From NCBI RefSeq assembly GCF_002833405.1, contig NZ_CP025135.1, positions 539,501 to 603,500 on the forward strand: 64,000 nucleotides of DNA. The letters run 5' to 3'. Positions 1 through 8,602 of this stretch are shown in pieces; within the stretch, counting starts at the first letter, position 1, and every line of letters begins with the position of its first letter. The notes beneath the pieces are model-generated. The model did not search any database. It saw only the letters and a program-made list of their open reading frames with translations, and was not told where the DNA came from. The translations under genes and the position numbers were made by a program. This DNA comes from Planococcus sp. MB-3u-03. GTDB taxonomy: Bacteria > Bacillota > Bacilli > Bacillales_A > Planococcaceae.

Positions 1-51
1 TCCGATTTAGTAGGGAGGAGTGTTTTTATAGTACGATTTCTAAATTTTCTA

Positions 52-80
52 TTGCCATGAAATCCAAGCTCTGCTATTGT
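52..80 (+). promoter_or_regulatory. Candidate sigma-A promoter upstream of the first SAM riboswitch
   Basis: TTGCCA (52-57), a 17-base spacer and TATTGT (75-80) lie about 45 bases before the riboswitch. Spacing is ideal but both hexamers are imperfect, so this is a candidate only. Confidence 0.4.
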
Positions 81-124
81 ATTAATCATATCAATTTACT
101 CGGCATTAATTCTGAGTACATAAT

Positions 125-246
125 TTCTTATCCAGATAAGTGGAGGGACTGGCCCTTTGAAGCTTCGGCAGCGGAACAGATTGGATGTCCAATTTGAAAC
201 TGTGCCAAATCCAGCAGGTGCTGTTAAGCATTTGAGAGATGAGAAG
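125..246 (+). promoter_or_regulatory. SAM-I (S-box) riboswitch
   Basis: The S-box core is visible: GAGGGACTGGCCC, then TGAAGCTTCGGCA and CCAGCAGGTGCT. The ends TTCTTATC (about 125-132) and GATGAGAA (about 238-245) can pair as the closing P1 helix. In this family bound S-adenosylmethionine stabilises P1 and permits downstream termination, so the metQ-like operon should be expressed when SAM is scarce. Confidence 0.88.
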
Positions 247-276
247 AGCCGGACGGTGAGCCTCTCTTCTTTTTTA
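242..276 (+). terminator. Riboswitch-controlled intrinsic terminator
   Basis: AGAAGAG (242-248) pairs with CTCTTCT (264-270), followed by a run of T. Its left arm overlaps the 3' side of P1, as expected of the S-box expression platform. Confidence 0.75.
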
Positions 277-353
277 TGAAGAGGGGTTTTTCTATTGGCC
301 GCAAGAATTGTAGCGTCTCATTCAAAATAAAAAAGACCAAGGAGAGATGGCAG

Positions 354-1184
354 ATGAACAAGCGTTGGATTGGTGTGTTTGGGATTTCGGGTGCGCTATT
401 ATTAGCTGGATGCGGCGATAGCGGGGAAGCTTCCGAGGAAGACAAGAAAGAAGTGCGTGTCGGCTTTGGCGTCGGGACGTACGAGCAGCAATTCAAGGAA
501 GGGATCTTGCCTATTTTGGAGGAGAAAGGGTATAAAGTGGATACAACAACTTTTTCCCAGAACATGCAGTTGAATCCGGCGATGCAGGAAGGCTTGATCG
601 ATGCGAGCATTTTCCAGAGCACGGCGTATATGGAAGGGATCAACGAGGAATTGGGCATGGACATGACCGGCATCGCTTTTGTGCCGAGCGCGCCTCAAGG
701 TTTGTATTCAGCGAATCATCAATCGTTGGATGAGGTGAAGGACGGCTCGACTGTCGGCTTGCCGAATGATCCGGTCAACCAGGAACGCGCAGTGCGCATC
801 TTGGAGGAACTCGGGTGGGTGACGGTGTCAGACGATGCAGGCGTGACGGATTTTAATTTGAACGCAGTGGAAAATGCGGATTACGATCTCGACTTGAAAG
901 TCTTGGACCCAGCGCAAATTCTGGTGTCGCTGCAGGATATCGATTTTGGCGTCGTCAACGGCAATTATATTGCCAATGCGCCGGACCGCAAGATTACGGA
1001 TGCGTTGAAAATCGAGAATACGCCCGAACAGCATCGGATTGTGGTGACGATCGAAGAAGATAACGCGGATACTCAGTGGGCGAAAGATTTGAAAGACGCT
1101 TACGAATCCGAGGAGTTCCAGGAATATATCGAGTCGAATGAGCAGTATGACGGCTTCATTTTGACGGAGGAATGGGCGCAATAG
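354..1184 (+). CDS. metQ: MetQ/NlpA-family substrate-binding lipoprotein
   Basis: A 276-residue extracellular substrate-binding lipoprotein of the MetQ/NlpA family, which captures methionine or related compounds for an ABC importer. The N-terminus has a lysine-arginine start, hydrophobic stretch and lipobox LLAGC near residues 17-21. The body carries family signatures such as VGFGVGTYEQQF, FQSTAYM, VGLPNDPVNQERA and the DFGVVNGNY region. I chose the ATG at 354 because AAGGAGAG lies 7 bases upstream; an upstream in-frame start at 276 falls in the riboswitch leader. It lies behind a SAM riboswitch and is followed 18 bases later by an acyl-CoA-dehydrogenase-like gene. No MetN ATPase or MetP permease gene is adjacent, so its membrane partners must be encoded elsewhere. 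Confidence 0.88.
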   Translation: MNKRWIGVFGISGALLLAGCGDSGEASEEDKKEVRVGFGVGTYEQQFKEGILPILEEKGYKVDTTTFSQNMQLNPAMQEGLIDASIFQSTAYMEGINEELGMDMTGIAFVPSAPQGLYSANHQSLDEVKDGSTVGLPNDPVNQERAVRILEELGWVTVSDDAGVTDFNLNAVENADYDLDLKVLDPAQILVSLQDIDFGVVNGNYIANAPDRKITDALKIENTPEQHRIVVTIEEDNADTQWAKDLKDAYESEEFQEYIESNEQYDGFILTEEWAQ

Positions 1185-1202
1185 ATAGGAGAAAGGTGAA
1201 GA

Positions 1203-2378
1203 ATGATGGATATCCTAAAAGCGAAGACATTTGAAGAACGCATGGACATATTGAATGAAACCGTCGCACCGTTTACGGAACGGGCCGCGCACAATGATTT
1301 GGAACGAAAATTTCCATTTGAGAATTTTGAGGAACTGAAAGCGATCAATTACCCCGCGTTGACGATTCCGAAAGAATACGGCGGAGCGGGCATTTCCTTG
1401 TCTGAGATGCTGCGCTATCAGGAAGCGATCAGCCGCGCGGACGGGTCGACCGGTTTGTCAATCGGTTGGCATATGGGCATCGTTCAAGATTTGGGCGAGA
1501 CCGGTAAATGGGACGAATCAGTGCTTGAAGCTTTATTTGACGATATCAAAGCACGCGGCGCATTGATCAATAATTGTGCGACCGAAAAGCAGACCGGCAG
1601 CCCGACAAGAGGCGGCAAGCCATCGACCACAGCGAGAAAAGTTGGCGGTTCGTGGGTCATTGATGGACGCAAGTCGTTCACGTCGATGGCGCCGGTATTG
1701 AATTACTTCAACGTGACCGCTGTGATTGAAGAGACCGGAGAAGTGGGCTATTTCCTCATTCCGCGGTCGGCTGAAGGCATAGCGATCGACGAGACTTGGG
1801 ACAGTGTGGCGATGACCGGCACCGGAAGCCATGATTTGGTGTTGACGAATGTCCAAGTAGAGGAGAAGGCTTTGGTCGAGATTAGTGTGCCCGGGAAGAA
1901 GCGACCGGCGGGATGGCTGCTCCATATCCCGGCGTGCTATCTCGGAATCGCACAGGCCGCGCAGGACTATGCAATCCGCTTTGCACAGGAGTATTCGCCG
2001 AATAGCTTGAACGGGCCGATCATCGAGCTGCCGAACGTCAAACAAAAGATTGGCCAAATCGAATTGGAATTGCAGCGGTCACGGCATTTCCTTCATTCCG
2101 TCGCGAAACAATGGGACGGTTCGGACGAAGAACAGCGCTCACAGATGGCTGCGGAACTCGGGGCCGTAAAAGTCGCGGTGACGAATTCAGCGGTCGATAT
2201 CGTGGATTTGGCGATGCGCGTCGCAGGTGCACACAGCCTGTCGGAAAAATCGCCTTTGCAGCGCTATTACCGCGATGTGCGGGCGGGACTTCACAACCCG
2301 CCGATGGAAGACATGCTCATTCCATCGCTTGCGGATTTTGCGATCGGCAAAGCGAAATCGAAACAACCGGTTAAATAG
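1203..2378 (+). CDS. Acyl-CoA-dehydrogenase-fold flavin oxidoreductase, possibly DszC/SfnB-like
   Basis: A 391-residue protein of the acyl-CoA dehydrogenase superfamily. The N-terminal helical domain (about 1-110, with IPKEYGGAGIS) is followed by the beta domain (ATEKQTGSPTRGG, GRKSFTSMAP, about 125-220) and a C-terminal helical domain (about 230-380). The superfamily includes true acyl-CoA dehydrogenases and also flavin-dependent monooxygenases of organosulfur metabolism (DszC, SfnB). Placement directly behind a metQ-like gene under a SAM riboswitch favours the sulfur role, but this is inference. Start 1203 (ATG ATG) follows GAAAGGTG. It is co-transcribed with metQ and ends at a strong terminator. 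Confidence 0.75.
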   Translation: MMDILKAKTFEERMDILNETVAPFTERAAHNDLERKFPFENFEELKAINYPALTIPKEYGGAGISLSEMLRYQEAISRADGSTGLSIGWHMGIVQDLGETGKWDESVLEALFDDIKARGALINNCATEKQTGSPTRGGKPSTTARKVGGSWVIDGRKSFTSMAPVLNYFNVTAVIEETGEVGYFLIPRSAEGIAIDETWDSVAMTGTGSHDLVLTNVQVEEKALVEISVPGKKRPAGWLLHIPACYLGIAQAAQDYAIRFAQEYSPNSLNGPIIELPNVKQKIGQIELELQRSRHFLHSVAKQWDGSDEEQRSQMAAELGAVKVAVTNSAVDIVDLAMRVAGAHSLSEKSPLQRYYRDVRAGLHNPPMEDMLIPSLADFAIGKAKSKQPVK

Positions 2379-2385
2379 GGGCAGG

Positions 2386-2419
2386 GCCGCGGATCTTCAG
2401 TGATCTGCGGCTTTTTTCT
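2386..2419 (+). terminator. Intrinsic terminator after the metQ operon
   Basis: A GCCGCGGATC arm pairs with GATCTGCGGC across a 6-base loop and is followed by a T-rich tract, 8 bases after the preceding stop codon. Confidence 0.85.
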
Positions 2420-2591
2420 TTTTATAATTGGAAAGAAATTACGGAGATAAGTGCAAATTATGTCGACGCTTACATTAATTTTCCCTTATGTGACATCTGT
2501 CACTAGCCGCTATGGCCGCGCCTCCTGTACGTTAACAAAAGCAGACAACTGCTTCCGATATGGAATTCGCATCTAGAGGGGAATTTTTAGA

Positions 2592-3437
2592 ATGAAAAAA
2601 ATCGCATGGATCACGGATACAGCAGCGCAATTGGATGATGCATTCATCCAAAGGCATAATGTCTATGTATTGCCCCTTAGTGTCGTGTTTGACGACGGGT
2701 CGTACCGAGAGTCGATCGACCTGACGCAGGGAGAATTTTACGATAAATTACGTGCGGCGAAAGTGTCGCCGAAAACTTCACAGCCGGCCATCGGGGAAAT
2801 GACGGCCTTATACGAAAAACTGCAGGCGGAAGGCTACGATTTGGCGGTAGCCCTCCATTTGTCGAGTGGATTGTCCGGTACCTATAATAGCGCGCTATCA
2901 GCTGCCGAGATGGCGGATTTCAAGGTGTATCCGATCGACTCGAAAATCGGTTCGTTCCCGATGGGGAAAATGATCGAAATCGGCAATGAATTGTTCGCAG
3001 CCGGTAAAGAACCGGAAGAAGTCGTAGAGACAATCAATCAATTGACCGCCAAATCGCATTTATCGTTCATTCCGTCGAGCTTGAACCAATTGCATAAAAG
3101 CGGGCGGGTGTCCGGGACACAGGCGTTCCTCAGTAATATCCTCAACATCAAAGTAGTCATCACTTTTGTCGACGGCGTCACGACGATGAAAGAGAAAGTC
3201 CGGTCGAACAAACGCGCCAAGGAAAGCGTCAATTCGGCCTTGCGCGCGGATATGGAGTCCGGGATGGTGCCGGAAGTGGCGGTCATCCATTGCAATAATG
3301 AAGCCGGCGCGGAAGCGTGGAAAAACGAATTGATGAAGGAATTCTCAGGGCTTAAAGTAGATGTTATTCCGCTAAGCGTCTGCGTGGGCGTCCATGCCGG
3401 GGAAGGCACGACCGGCTTGAGCTGGGTCAGCTATTAA
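2592..3437 (+). CDS. DegV-family fatty-acid-binding protein
   Basis: A 281-residue cytoplasmic DegV protein (FakB-like). This family binds fatty acids and presents them to the kinase FakA. Visible signatures are the N-terminal ITDTAAQLD, the central LSSGLSGTYNSA (about 95-106), the IDSKIGSFPMG segment, SHLSFIPSSLNQLHKSGRVSG, and the C-terminal GVHAGEGTTGLSW. Length matches the family. The ATG at 2592 follows GAGGGGAA. It is a single-gene unit preceded by about 170 bases of non-coding DNA. Confidence 0.9.
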   Translation: MKKIAWITDTAAQLDDAFIQRHNVYVLPLSVVFDDGSYRESIDLTQGEFYDKLRAAKVSPKTSQPAIGEMTALYEKLQAEGYDLAVALHLSSGLSGTYNSALSAAEMADFKVYPIDSKIGSFPMGKMIEIGNELFAAGKEPEEVVETINQLTAKSHLSFIPSSLNQLHKSGRVSGTQAFLSNILNIKVVITFVDGVTTMKEKVRSNKRAKESVNSALRADMESGMVPEVAVIHCNNEAGAEAWKNELMKEFSGLKVDVIPLSVCVGVHAGEGTTGLSWVSY

Positions 3438-3456
3438 AATAGTAAAGATCACCATG

Positions 3457-3505
3457 AACCTTGGATTGGCCGCGTTTTTATGCGCTGCCGTCCGGGGTTT
3501 TTGTT
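3457..3505 (+). terminator. Probable intrinsic terminator after degV
   Basis: AACCTTGGA pairs with TCCGGGGTT through GC and GU pairs. Inner GGC and GCG pairs extend the stem, and TTTTTG follows. The stem is imperfect. Confidence 0.55.
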
Positions 3506-3654
3506 ATTTTCCTGTATCTGAAGAAAGCTTCACGGGATGGCGTTCTATGTTAAACTTTAATAAATATAGTTAAATATTGGCTATTAATATGTATCAGTAG
3601 ATTAATTTTCCAAAAGAATGCAAATAAGAAATCTGACACTAATTGAGGTGCTTA

Positions 3655-4532
3655 ATGATGGTGACATTTCGGGAATTGGAAATGTATAAGAATTTTGATG
3701 AGCTGGCGGAAGATGTAATCGGCCTGGCCAAAGAGATTTTGCCGGATCAATTGTTTTATTTAAGCTCCATCAGTGAAGCTCAGCAAATAATCCTTAAGCA
3801 TTCGCCGAACGACACGACGATCCCCATAGCGGAGGGATTGGTGTTGAATCTGGAGGATTCGCTGTGCAGCCGCATCGATTTCAAGAACAAGCAGCCCTTG
3901 GTCTATGAGGATGTCAAAGACGGACATGCACTGGGAGCGTTTGAAGAGAAGCTGGAAGCAGCCAATGTGCGCTCGTATTTGGGATTGCCGATTTCCTTCA
4001 TTAATGGGGAGTGGTTCGGCACCTTGTGCGGATGTTTACCTATTACTTGGATCTCGAGCGCTTCGCTTACCGGGATTCGCTGACGGATCTATACAATCGC
4101 CATTTTCTCACGCGATTCTTTGAAGGGAATTCGAAAGCGGGAGGCGCAGTATTCTTTCTCGATTTGGATGGCTTTAAAAAGGTCAACGATGTGTACGGCC
4201 ACGATACGGGAGATGTGGTATTGAAAGAAGTGGCCTCAAAGCTGCAGCGATTTACCGCCGTTCATTCGGTTGCCTTGGCGATTCGTCTTGGCGGGGATGA
4301 ATTCCTGGTCTGTTTTACCGAACCAGCCAGTGCAGCGGAATTGAGCGAATGGGCAAATCGCCTGCTCGGCAGCTTGAGTGATTGGGAAGCCGATTATCCG
4401 CTGTCGGCGAGCCTCGGCATTGCCCAATATCCTGCCGGTGGGGATTGTGATTTGAAAGAACTTCTCCAGCAAGCTGACCAAGCATTGTATCAAGCGAAAA
4501 AAGCAGGGAAGAACCGCTATACTTTCTATTAA
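3655..4532 (+). pseudogene. Broken GAF-GGDEF diguanylate cyclase
   Basis: Two reading frames together make one signalling protein. Frame 1 (3655 to about 4030) encodes a GAF-like sensor ending at GEWFGTLCG. Frame 2 (about 4030-4532) begins inside the linker FTYYLDLERFAYRDSLTDLYNRH and carries a full GGDEF domain, with the active-site motif RLGGDEF and FFLDLDGFKKVND. An intact protein would make cyclic di-GMP under GAF control. At the junction the frame changes and the last 25-30 residues expected of the GAF domain seem absent, so the lesion is probably a small deletion rather than one lost base. The ATG at 3655 follows GAGGTG; a TTG at 3643 is also in frame. Confidence 0.7.
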
Positions 4533-4565
4533 GTTCAAAATTAAGCGTTTTGAGGAGTGGGGACA

Positions 4566-5666
4566 TTGGCTGAACTCAATCGACTGCAATCGGTCTTTAA
4601 GCAATCGAGGTATCAATTGGCGAATCACGGCACGCGCAATGCGGGTGTGTTGAAGCATGCTTTTGAAGAAATTGCTGATGATGTTGAAAGTGATTTGTAT
4701 GGAACAGGGTAGATCATTGAAGAATTTCAGGAGAAGATGGCGGCGTTTTTAGGAAAAGAATCCGCAGTTTTTTTCCCGAGCGGCACGATGGCCCAGCAGA
4801 TTGCGCTGCGGATTTGGTGCGACGACAAAGCGCTGAAACGAGTGGCCTACCATCCGCTCAGCCATCTGGAAATCCATGAAGAAGACGGATTGAAAGAATT
4901 GCATGGCATCGAATCGGTGTATTTGACGGACCCGGACCGTGTCGTTGAGTTGAAAGATGTCGTGGAGTTGGATGAGGAAGTGGCAGCGGTGCTGTTGGAA
5001 TTGCCACAGCGTGAAATCGGCGGGCAATTGCCAAGCTTCGAGACGCTGGAACAAATCTCCCGCTACTGCCGCGAGCACCAGATCAAGCTTCATCTCGACG
5101 GTGCCCGCTTGCTGGAAGTTACTCCTTATTACGAAAAGTCCGCAGCGGAAGTTTGTGCCTTATTCGATAGCGTTTATTTATCCTTATACAAAGGAATCGG
5201 CGGAATTGCCGGCGCCGTCCTGGCTGGGGACGAAGCGTTCATGAAGCAATCGAAAGTGTGGAAAAGGCGGCACGGGGGCGATTTGATCAGCCTCTATCCA
5301 TATATCATCTCGGCCGATTATTCTTTCGACGAGCGCTCCGGAAAGATGGGGCAGTATTACGAAGCAGCGAAGCGAGTGGCCGCGCTCTTTAATTCCTGCC
5401 AGGACATTGAGACTTTGCCGGAAGTGCCGGTTTCGAATATGTTCCATGTCCATTTCGCGCATCCTAAAGAAGAAATAGAACCGCTCATCGTGGAGCTTGA
5501 GCAAGAAACAGGGATCGGCATCACCAGTTATTTGAAAGAAATCGACAGCGGGTCGTGTTATTTTGAGATGTCGATGGGAGACAGGTACGCAGAAATACCA
5601 GCAGATTTGGTTCAACAGGCGTTCAAGCAATTGGATCAAAAGATGAAAGAAAGCTTTAGTGAATAG
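4566..5666 (+). pseudogene. Threonine-aldolase-like PLP enzyme with an in-frame TAG
   Basis: A fold-type I PLP enzyme of the threonine aldolase / beta-eliminating lyase family. From the TTG at 4566 the frame reads 48 family-like residues ending ESDLYGTG, meets TAG at 4710-4712, and continues in the same frame as IIEEFQEKMAAFLGKESAVFFPSGTMAQQ. The core has the LHLDGARLLE segment and SLYKGIGGIAGAVL, which holds the PLP lysine, so chemistry outside the stop looks intact. The ATG at 4737 has AGGAG a few bases upstream and could restart translation. That would give a 309-residue product lacking the N-terminal arm. A single substitution, such as AAG, CAG or GAG to TAG, explains it. Confidence 0.72.
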
Positions 5667-5680
5667 AAGGTGGTCTATTC

Positions 5681-5722
5681 AGCCCTTCCAGGCAATCTAC
5701 GGATTGCGGGAAGGGCTTTTGC
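5681..5722 (+). terminator. Intrinsic terminator
   Basis: AGCCCTTCC pairs with GGAAGGGCT, enclosing an inner GGCAATC/GATTGC helix, with TTTTG following. It lies 15 bases after the aldolase-like gene. Confidence 0.85.
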
Positions 5723-5907
5723 GTTCAAGCGGAAGCAGAAGCGCCTCTCTTTCCACAGCGCGTGGAATCGTGTAAACTGTATAAGGTTAAGAAAAGATAG
5801 CGAGACGTAGTGAACCATTTGATATTTTTGCATTCTTACTATAGATGACAGTGAATTTTTGGATGAAGAAATGTTTTATCCTGTAAGGAAAGGATTGGAA
5901 TTGAGTT

Positions 5908-6900
5908 ATGAAAGAGAATTTTTGGCGTGAATTGCCGAAGCCATTTTTTGTATTGGCGCCGATGGAAGATGTGACGAATGTGGTATTTCGCCATGTCGTA
6001 GCGGCAGCGGCGAGCCCTGATGTGTATTTCACGGAATTTACGAATACGGAAAGCTATTGCCATCCGGAAGGCATCCACAGCGTGCGCGGACGTTTGACGT
6101 TCACGGAAGATGAGCAGCCGATCGTCGCCCATATCTGGGGCAACAAGCCGGAGCATTTCCTCGAGATGAGCATTGGCATGGCGGCGCAAGGCTTTAAAGG
6201 CGTCGACATCAATATGGGCTGCCCCGTACCGAACGTTGCCGCCAAAGGAAAAGGCAGCGGCTTGATCAATTATCCCGATAACGCAGCGGAGATCATCCAA
6301 GCCGCGAAAATGGGCGGATTGCCTGTCAGCGTCAAGACGCGCCTCGGCTACACAAGTGTCGACGAATGGAAAGGCTGGTTGACGCATGTCTTGGAGCAGG
6401 ACATCGCCAACTTGTCGATCCATTTGCGCACGAAAAAGGAAATGAGCGCCGTGCCTGCGCATTGGGAACTCATTCCTGAAATCAAAGCGCTGCGCGACGA
6501 GATCGCACCGGATACTTTGATCACCATTAACGGTGACATCCCGGACCGCAAGACCGGCCAGGAGCTGGCGGATAAATACGGCATCGACGGCGTCATGATC
6601 GGGCGCGGGATTTTCCATAACCCGTTTGCTTTTGAGGAAGTGCCTCGTGAGCACAGCACGCAGGAATTGTTCGACCTGTTGCGCTTGCATTTGGACCTCC
6701 ACGATAAATACTCGACAGAGACCGAGCCGATCGCCTTCAAGCCGTTGCGCCGTTTCTTCAAGATTTATGTGCGCGGCGTACGCGGTGCCGGTGAACTCCG
6801 CAATGATTTGATGCACACCGAGACGACCGATGAAGTGCGCGCTTTGCTGGATGCATTCCAGTTGGTCGCTGCAGGAAGCAGCACGCATACTGAATCGTAA
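5908..6900 (+). CDS. tRNA-dihydrouridine synthase family protein
   Basis: A 330-residue FMN enzyme of the Dus family, which reduces specific uridines in tRNA to dihydrouridine using NADPH. The TIM-barrel opens with [13 protein letters not shown]. The catalytic-cysteine motif [18 protein letters not shown] (about 107-124) and VSVKTRLG are present, and the FMN phosphate site ends with NGDI and [15 protein letters not shown]-terminal helical domain follows (about 240-320). The layout looks closer to the DusC-like branch than to the usual Bacillus DusB pair, but I cannot assign the target uridine. The ATG at 5908 lies downstream of AAGGAAAGGA. A bidirectional hairpin follows. Confidence 0.88.
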   Translation: MKENFWRELPKPFFVLAPMEDVTNVVFRHVVAAAASPDVYFTEFTNTESYCHPEGIHSVRGRLTFTEDEQPIVAHIWGNKPEHFLEMSIGMAAQGFKGVDINMGCPVPNVAAKGKGSGLINYPDNAAEIIQAAKMGGLPVSVKTRLGYTSVDEWKGWLTHVLEQDIANLSIHLRTKKEMSAVPAHWELIPEIKALRDEIAPDTLITINGDIPDRKTGQELADKYGIDGVMIGRGIFHNPFAFEEVPREHSTQELFDLLRLHLDLHDKYSTETEPIAFKPLRRFFKIYVRGVRGAGELRNDLMHTETTDEVRALLDAFQLVAAGSSTHTES

Positions 6901-6905
6901 AAGCA

Positions 6906-6944
6906 AAATCCCTTCCCGCAATTTCAGCGGGAAGGGATTTTTTT
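6906..6944. terminator. Bidirectional intrinsic terminator
   Basis: AATCCCTTCCCGC pairs with GCGGGAAGGGATT and has T-rich tracts on both strands. It separates the convergent dihydrouridine synthase and membrane protein genes. Confidence 0.85.
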
Positions 6945-7737
6945 AATTGGCGTCGCGGTAACGATAGATGGATTGGTAAGAAGCCGTCCGGACTTCGGTT
7001 TCAAATGAAGAGCGGCTCCAAATGCTTTCTTGGTCCGATGTTTCTTCCGTCTCAACTAGTTTCAATTCGCCTGCTTGAAGCGTCATGATCTTGGACTCCA
7101 CAGATTTCAATTCGTTTTGTTCGTAGTCGAGCGCACGTATTTGCACTTGCACTTGCTTCGTGTCGTCTAAATTATTTTTGACGAAAAAAGCATTTTGGTA
7201 ATCGCTCGAGTTGCAGTTCTCGGTTCTGCGGCGGACGCATTGTTTTTCGGAGCTCATGAACACGACAGTGATCTCCTCGCCATCTTGCTGTTCATTCGCA
7301 GCGGCAATCGCTGACTCGAGCTGTGTAATATACGATGCTTTTTCCGCCAAAGGATAAACCCAGACGATGAAAAACAGGATCGTGGCACACAGGAACATTG
7401 AAACTGTCCAAGCCACTTTCGGGTTGTGGAACGATTTGGGGGCGTTTTTATAAACGATGCCGACAATAATATTGATGATCGACAGAATCACCAGGAAGGC
7501 ACCGGCGACAATGAGGCCGACCATCAATTCGAAACCGTTCTGGAAAAATGCCAGTTGGTAGGCGTTGGAATAAAAATAATTCAGCACTGCACTGATAAGG
7601 ACAAGCCCAAGAAGCGCGGCCAGCGGTTTTTTCCAGCGGTATCTCTCCATCATGCCGGTTTTGTTACTGATGCCAGTCCAGAGAAACCAGACGTAAGGAA
7701 GTAAGAAAATCAAAATGACTAATGTGACAATGCCCAT
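6943..7737 (-). CDS. Membrane protein of unknown function
   Basis: I do not recognise this 264-residue protein. Hydrophobic segments lie at about 2-20, 38-55, 68-95 and 108-128. A hydrophilic C-terminal half of about 130 residues (from LAEKASYITQLES) follows and contains two cysteines in KQCVRRRTENC. The likely topology is four membrane helices plus a soluble tail, which may be extracytoplasmic if the cysteines form a disulfide. GAAAGG lies upstream of the ATG. It stands alone on this strand. Confidence 0.6.
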   Translation of the reverse strand: MGIVTLVILIFLLPYVWFLWTGISNKTGMMERYRWKKPLAALLGLVLISAVLNYFYSNAYQLAFFQNGFELMVGLIVAGAFLVILSIINIIVGIVYKNAPKSFHNPKVAWTVSMFLCATILFFIVWVYPLAEKASYITQLESAIAAANEQQDGEEITVVFMSSEKQCVRRRTENCNSSDYQNAFFVKNNLDDTKQVQVQIRALDYEQNELKSVESKIMTLQAGELKLVETEETSDQESIWSRSSFETEVRTASYQSIYRYRDAN

Positions 7738-7895
7738 GAAATCATGCCTTTCATTTGTGAAATGGATGTATGTTGCTATCAGTTAAATTATACGCAGCAA
7801 ATCTACAAAAAGATTCAAATTTTTTACAGATCGTATTTGGCAGAAGGTGTTTTGCCAGTCAGGCATGAACAATGCTACAGAATGGCTCGAGGCGT

Positions 7896-7904
7896 GCTAT
7901 AATA
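7896..7904 (+). promoter_or_regulatory. Extended -10 promoter element
   Basis: TGCTATAAT at 7896-7904 is a consensus extended -10 element about 84 bases before the small zinc-ribbon gene. No good -35 is visible at the right distance. Confidence 0.45.
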
Positions 7905-7987
7905 GATGACTTAAGGCAACTATGCGTTGTCCCAAGGCACTGGATGCCCAAAAGCCTCCAGCCAATCCTAAATTGAGGTGTAACAGA

Positions 7988-8209
7988 ATGAATAAACGAT
8001 GGACGATCGATAAAATCCGGACATTCGTCAACAACAATTCCGACAGCAAGTTATTGTCGACGGAATACCACGGATTCTCCCAAAAGCTCTTGTTCAAATG
8101 CGCATGCGGCAATAACTTCGAGAAGACTTTCACGAAGTTCAACAAGAACAACCAGCGCAAATGCGATACGTGCCAACCGCCAAAAGCACCACGCGGGCAG
8201 GAAGAATAA
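7988..8209 (+). CDS. Small zinc-ribbon-like protein
   Basis: A 73-residue basic protein. Cysteines fall in FKCACGNNFEKTF (about 36-48) and KCDTC (about 60-64), a pattern like a small zinc ribbon of CxC and CxxC knuckles. No family name is certain. The ATG at 7988 was chosen because GAGGTG lies 8 bases upstream; an in-frame ATG at 7922 has no ribosome site and would add a non-conserved-looking leader. It is monocistronic, with its own terminator. Confidence 0.65.
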   Translation: MNKRWTIDKIRTFVNNNSDSKLLSTEYHGFSQKLLFKCACGNNFEKTFTKFNKNNQRKCDTCQPPKAPRGQEE

Positions 8210-8213
8210 CAGG

Positions 8214-8249
8214 AAACGCCAATTCCCATTGCAGGGGATTGGCGTTTTT
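8214..8249 (+). terminator. Intrinsic terminator
   Basis: AAACGCCAAT pairs with ATTGGCGTTT and is followed by TTTTC, 5 bases after the zinc-ribbon gene. Confidence 0.85.
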
Positions 8250-8335
8250 CTGTGCAAAAGACAGAAGAATCCCCGGAGATTATGGAGACTCGCCCATCCG
8301 CTTTCTAAAGAAATAAATTATTTTTGAAAATTCGG

Positions 8336-8364
8336 TTGACTTCTCTATTTCCTAGTATTAAGAT
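8336..8364 (+). promoter_or_regulatory. Sigma-A promoter for the second SAM riboswitch
   Basis: TTGACT (8336-8341), a 17-base spacer and TAAGAT (8359-8364). The predicted start site falls close to the riboswitch 5' end. Confidence 0.75.
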
Positions 8365-8382
8365 AGGGATTAATTTAATAAT

Positions 8383-8490
8383 CTTATCCAGAGAAGCCGA
8401 GGGACTGGCCCGATGACGCTTCAGCAACCCCTGATATCAATCAGGAAGGTGCTACTTCCAGCAAGGAGAGATTCCTTGGGAGATAAGAGA
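8383..8490 (+). promoter_or_regulatory. SAM-I (S-box) riboswitch
   Basis: The S-box core is clear: GAGGGACTGGCCCGATGA, CGCTTCAGCAACC, AAGGTGCTACTTCCAGCA. P1 forms between CTTATC at the start and GATAAG near 8483-8488. It should repress the downstream monooxygenase-symporter operon when SAM is abundant. Confidence 0.93.
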
Positions 8491-8508
8491 GCGGACCCGA
8501 TTATTCAT

Positions 8509-8550
8509 ATAGCCCTCTTTTCTCATTTCAGAGAAAAGAGGGCTATTTTT
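8509..8550 (+). terminator. Riboswitch expression-platform terminator
   Basis: ATAGCCCTCTTTTCTC pairs with GAGAAAAGAGGGCTAT and ends in TTTTTA, between the riboswitch and the monooxygenase gene. Confidence 0.88.
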
Positions 8551-8602
8551 ATTTTCCACTGAGGGCTGCGGAAATTACGATTTCAAAAGGAGGAATTTGA
8601 CG

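Noticed and set aside
5839..6921. A 360-codon open frame antisense to the dihydrouridine synthase
   Set aside because: It mirrors codon bias of the real gene, has no ribosome site or recognisable domain, and the sense protein is clearly Dus.
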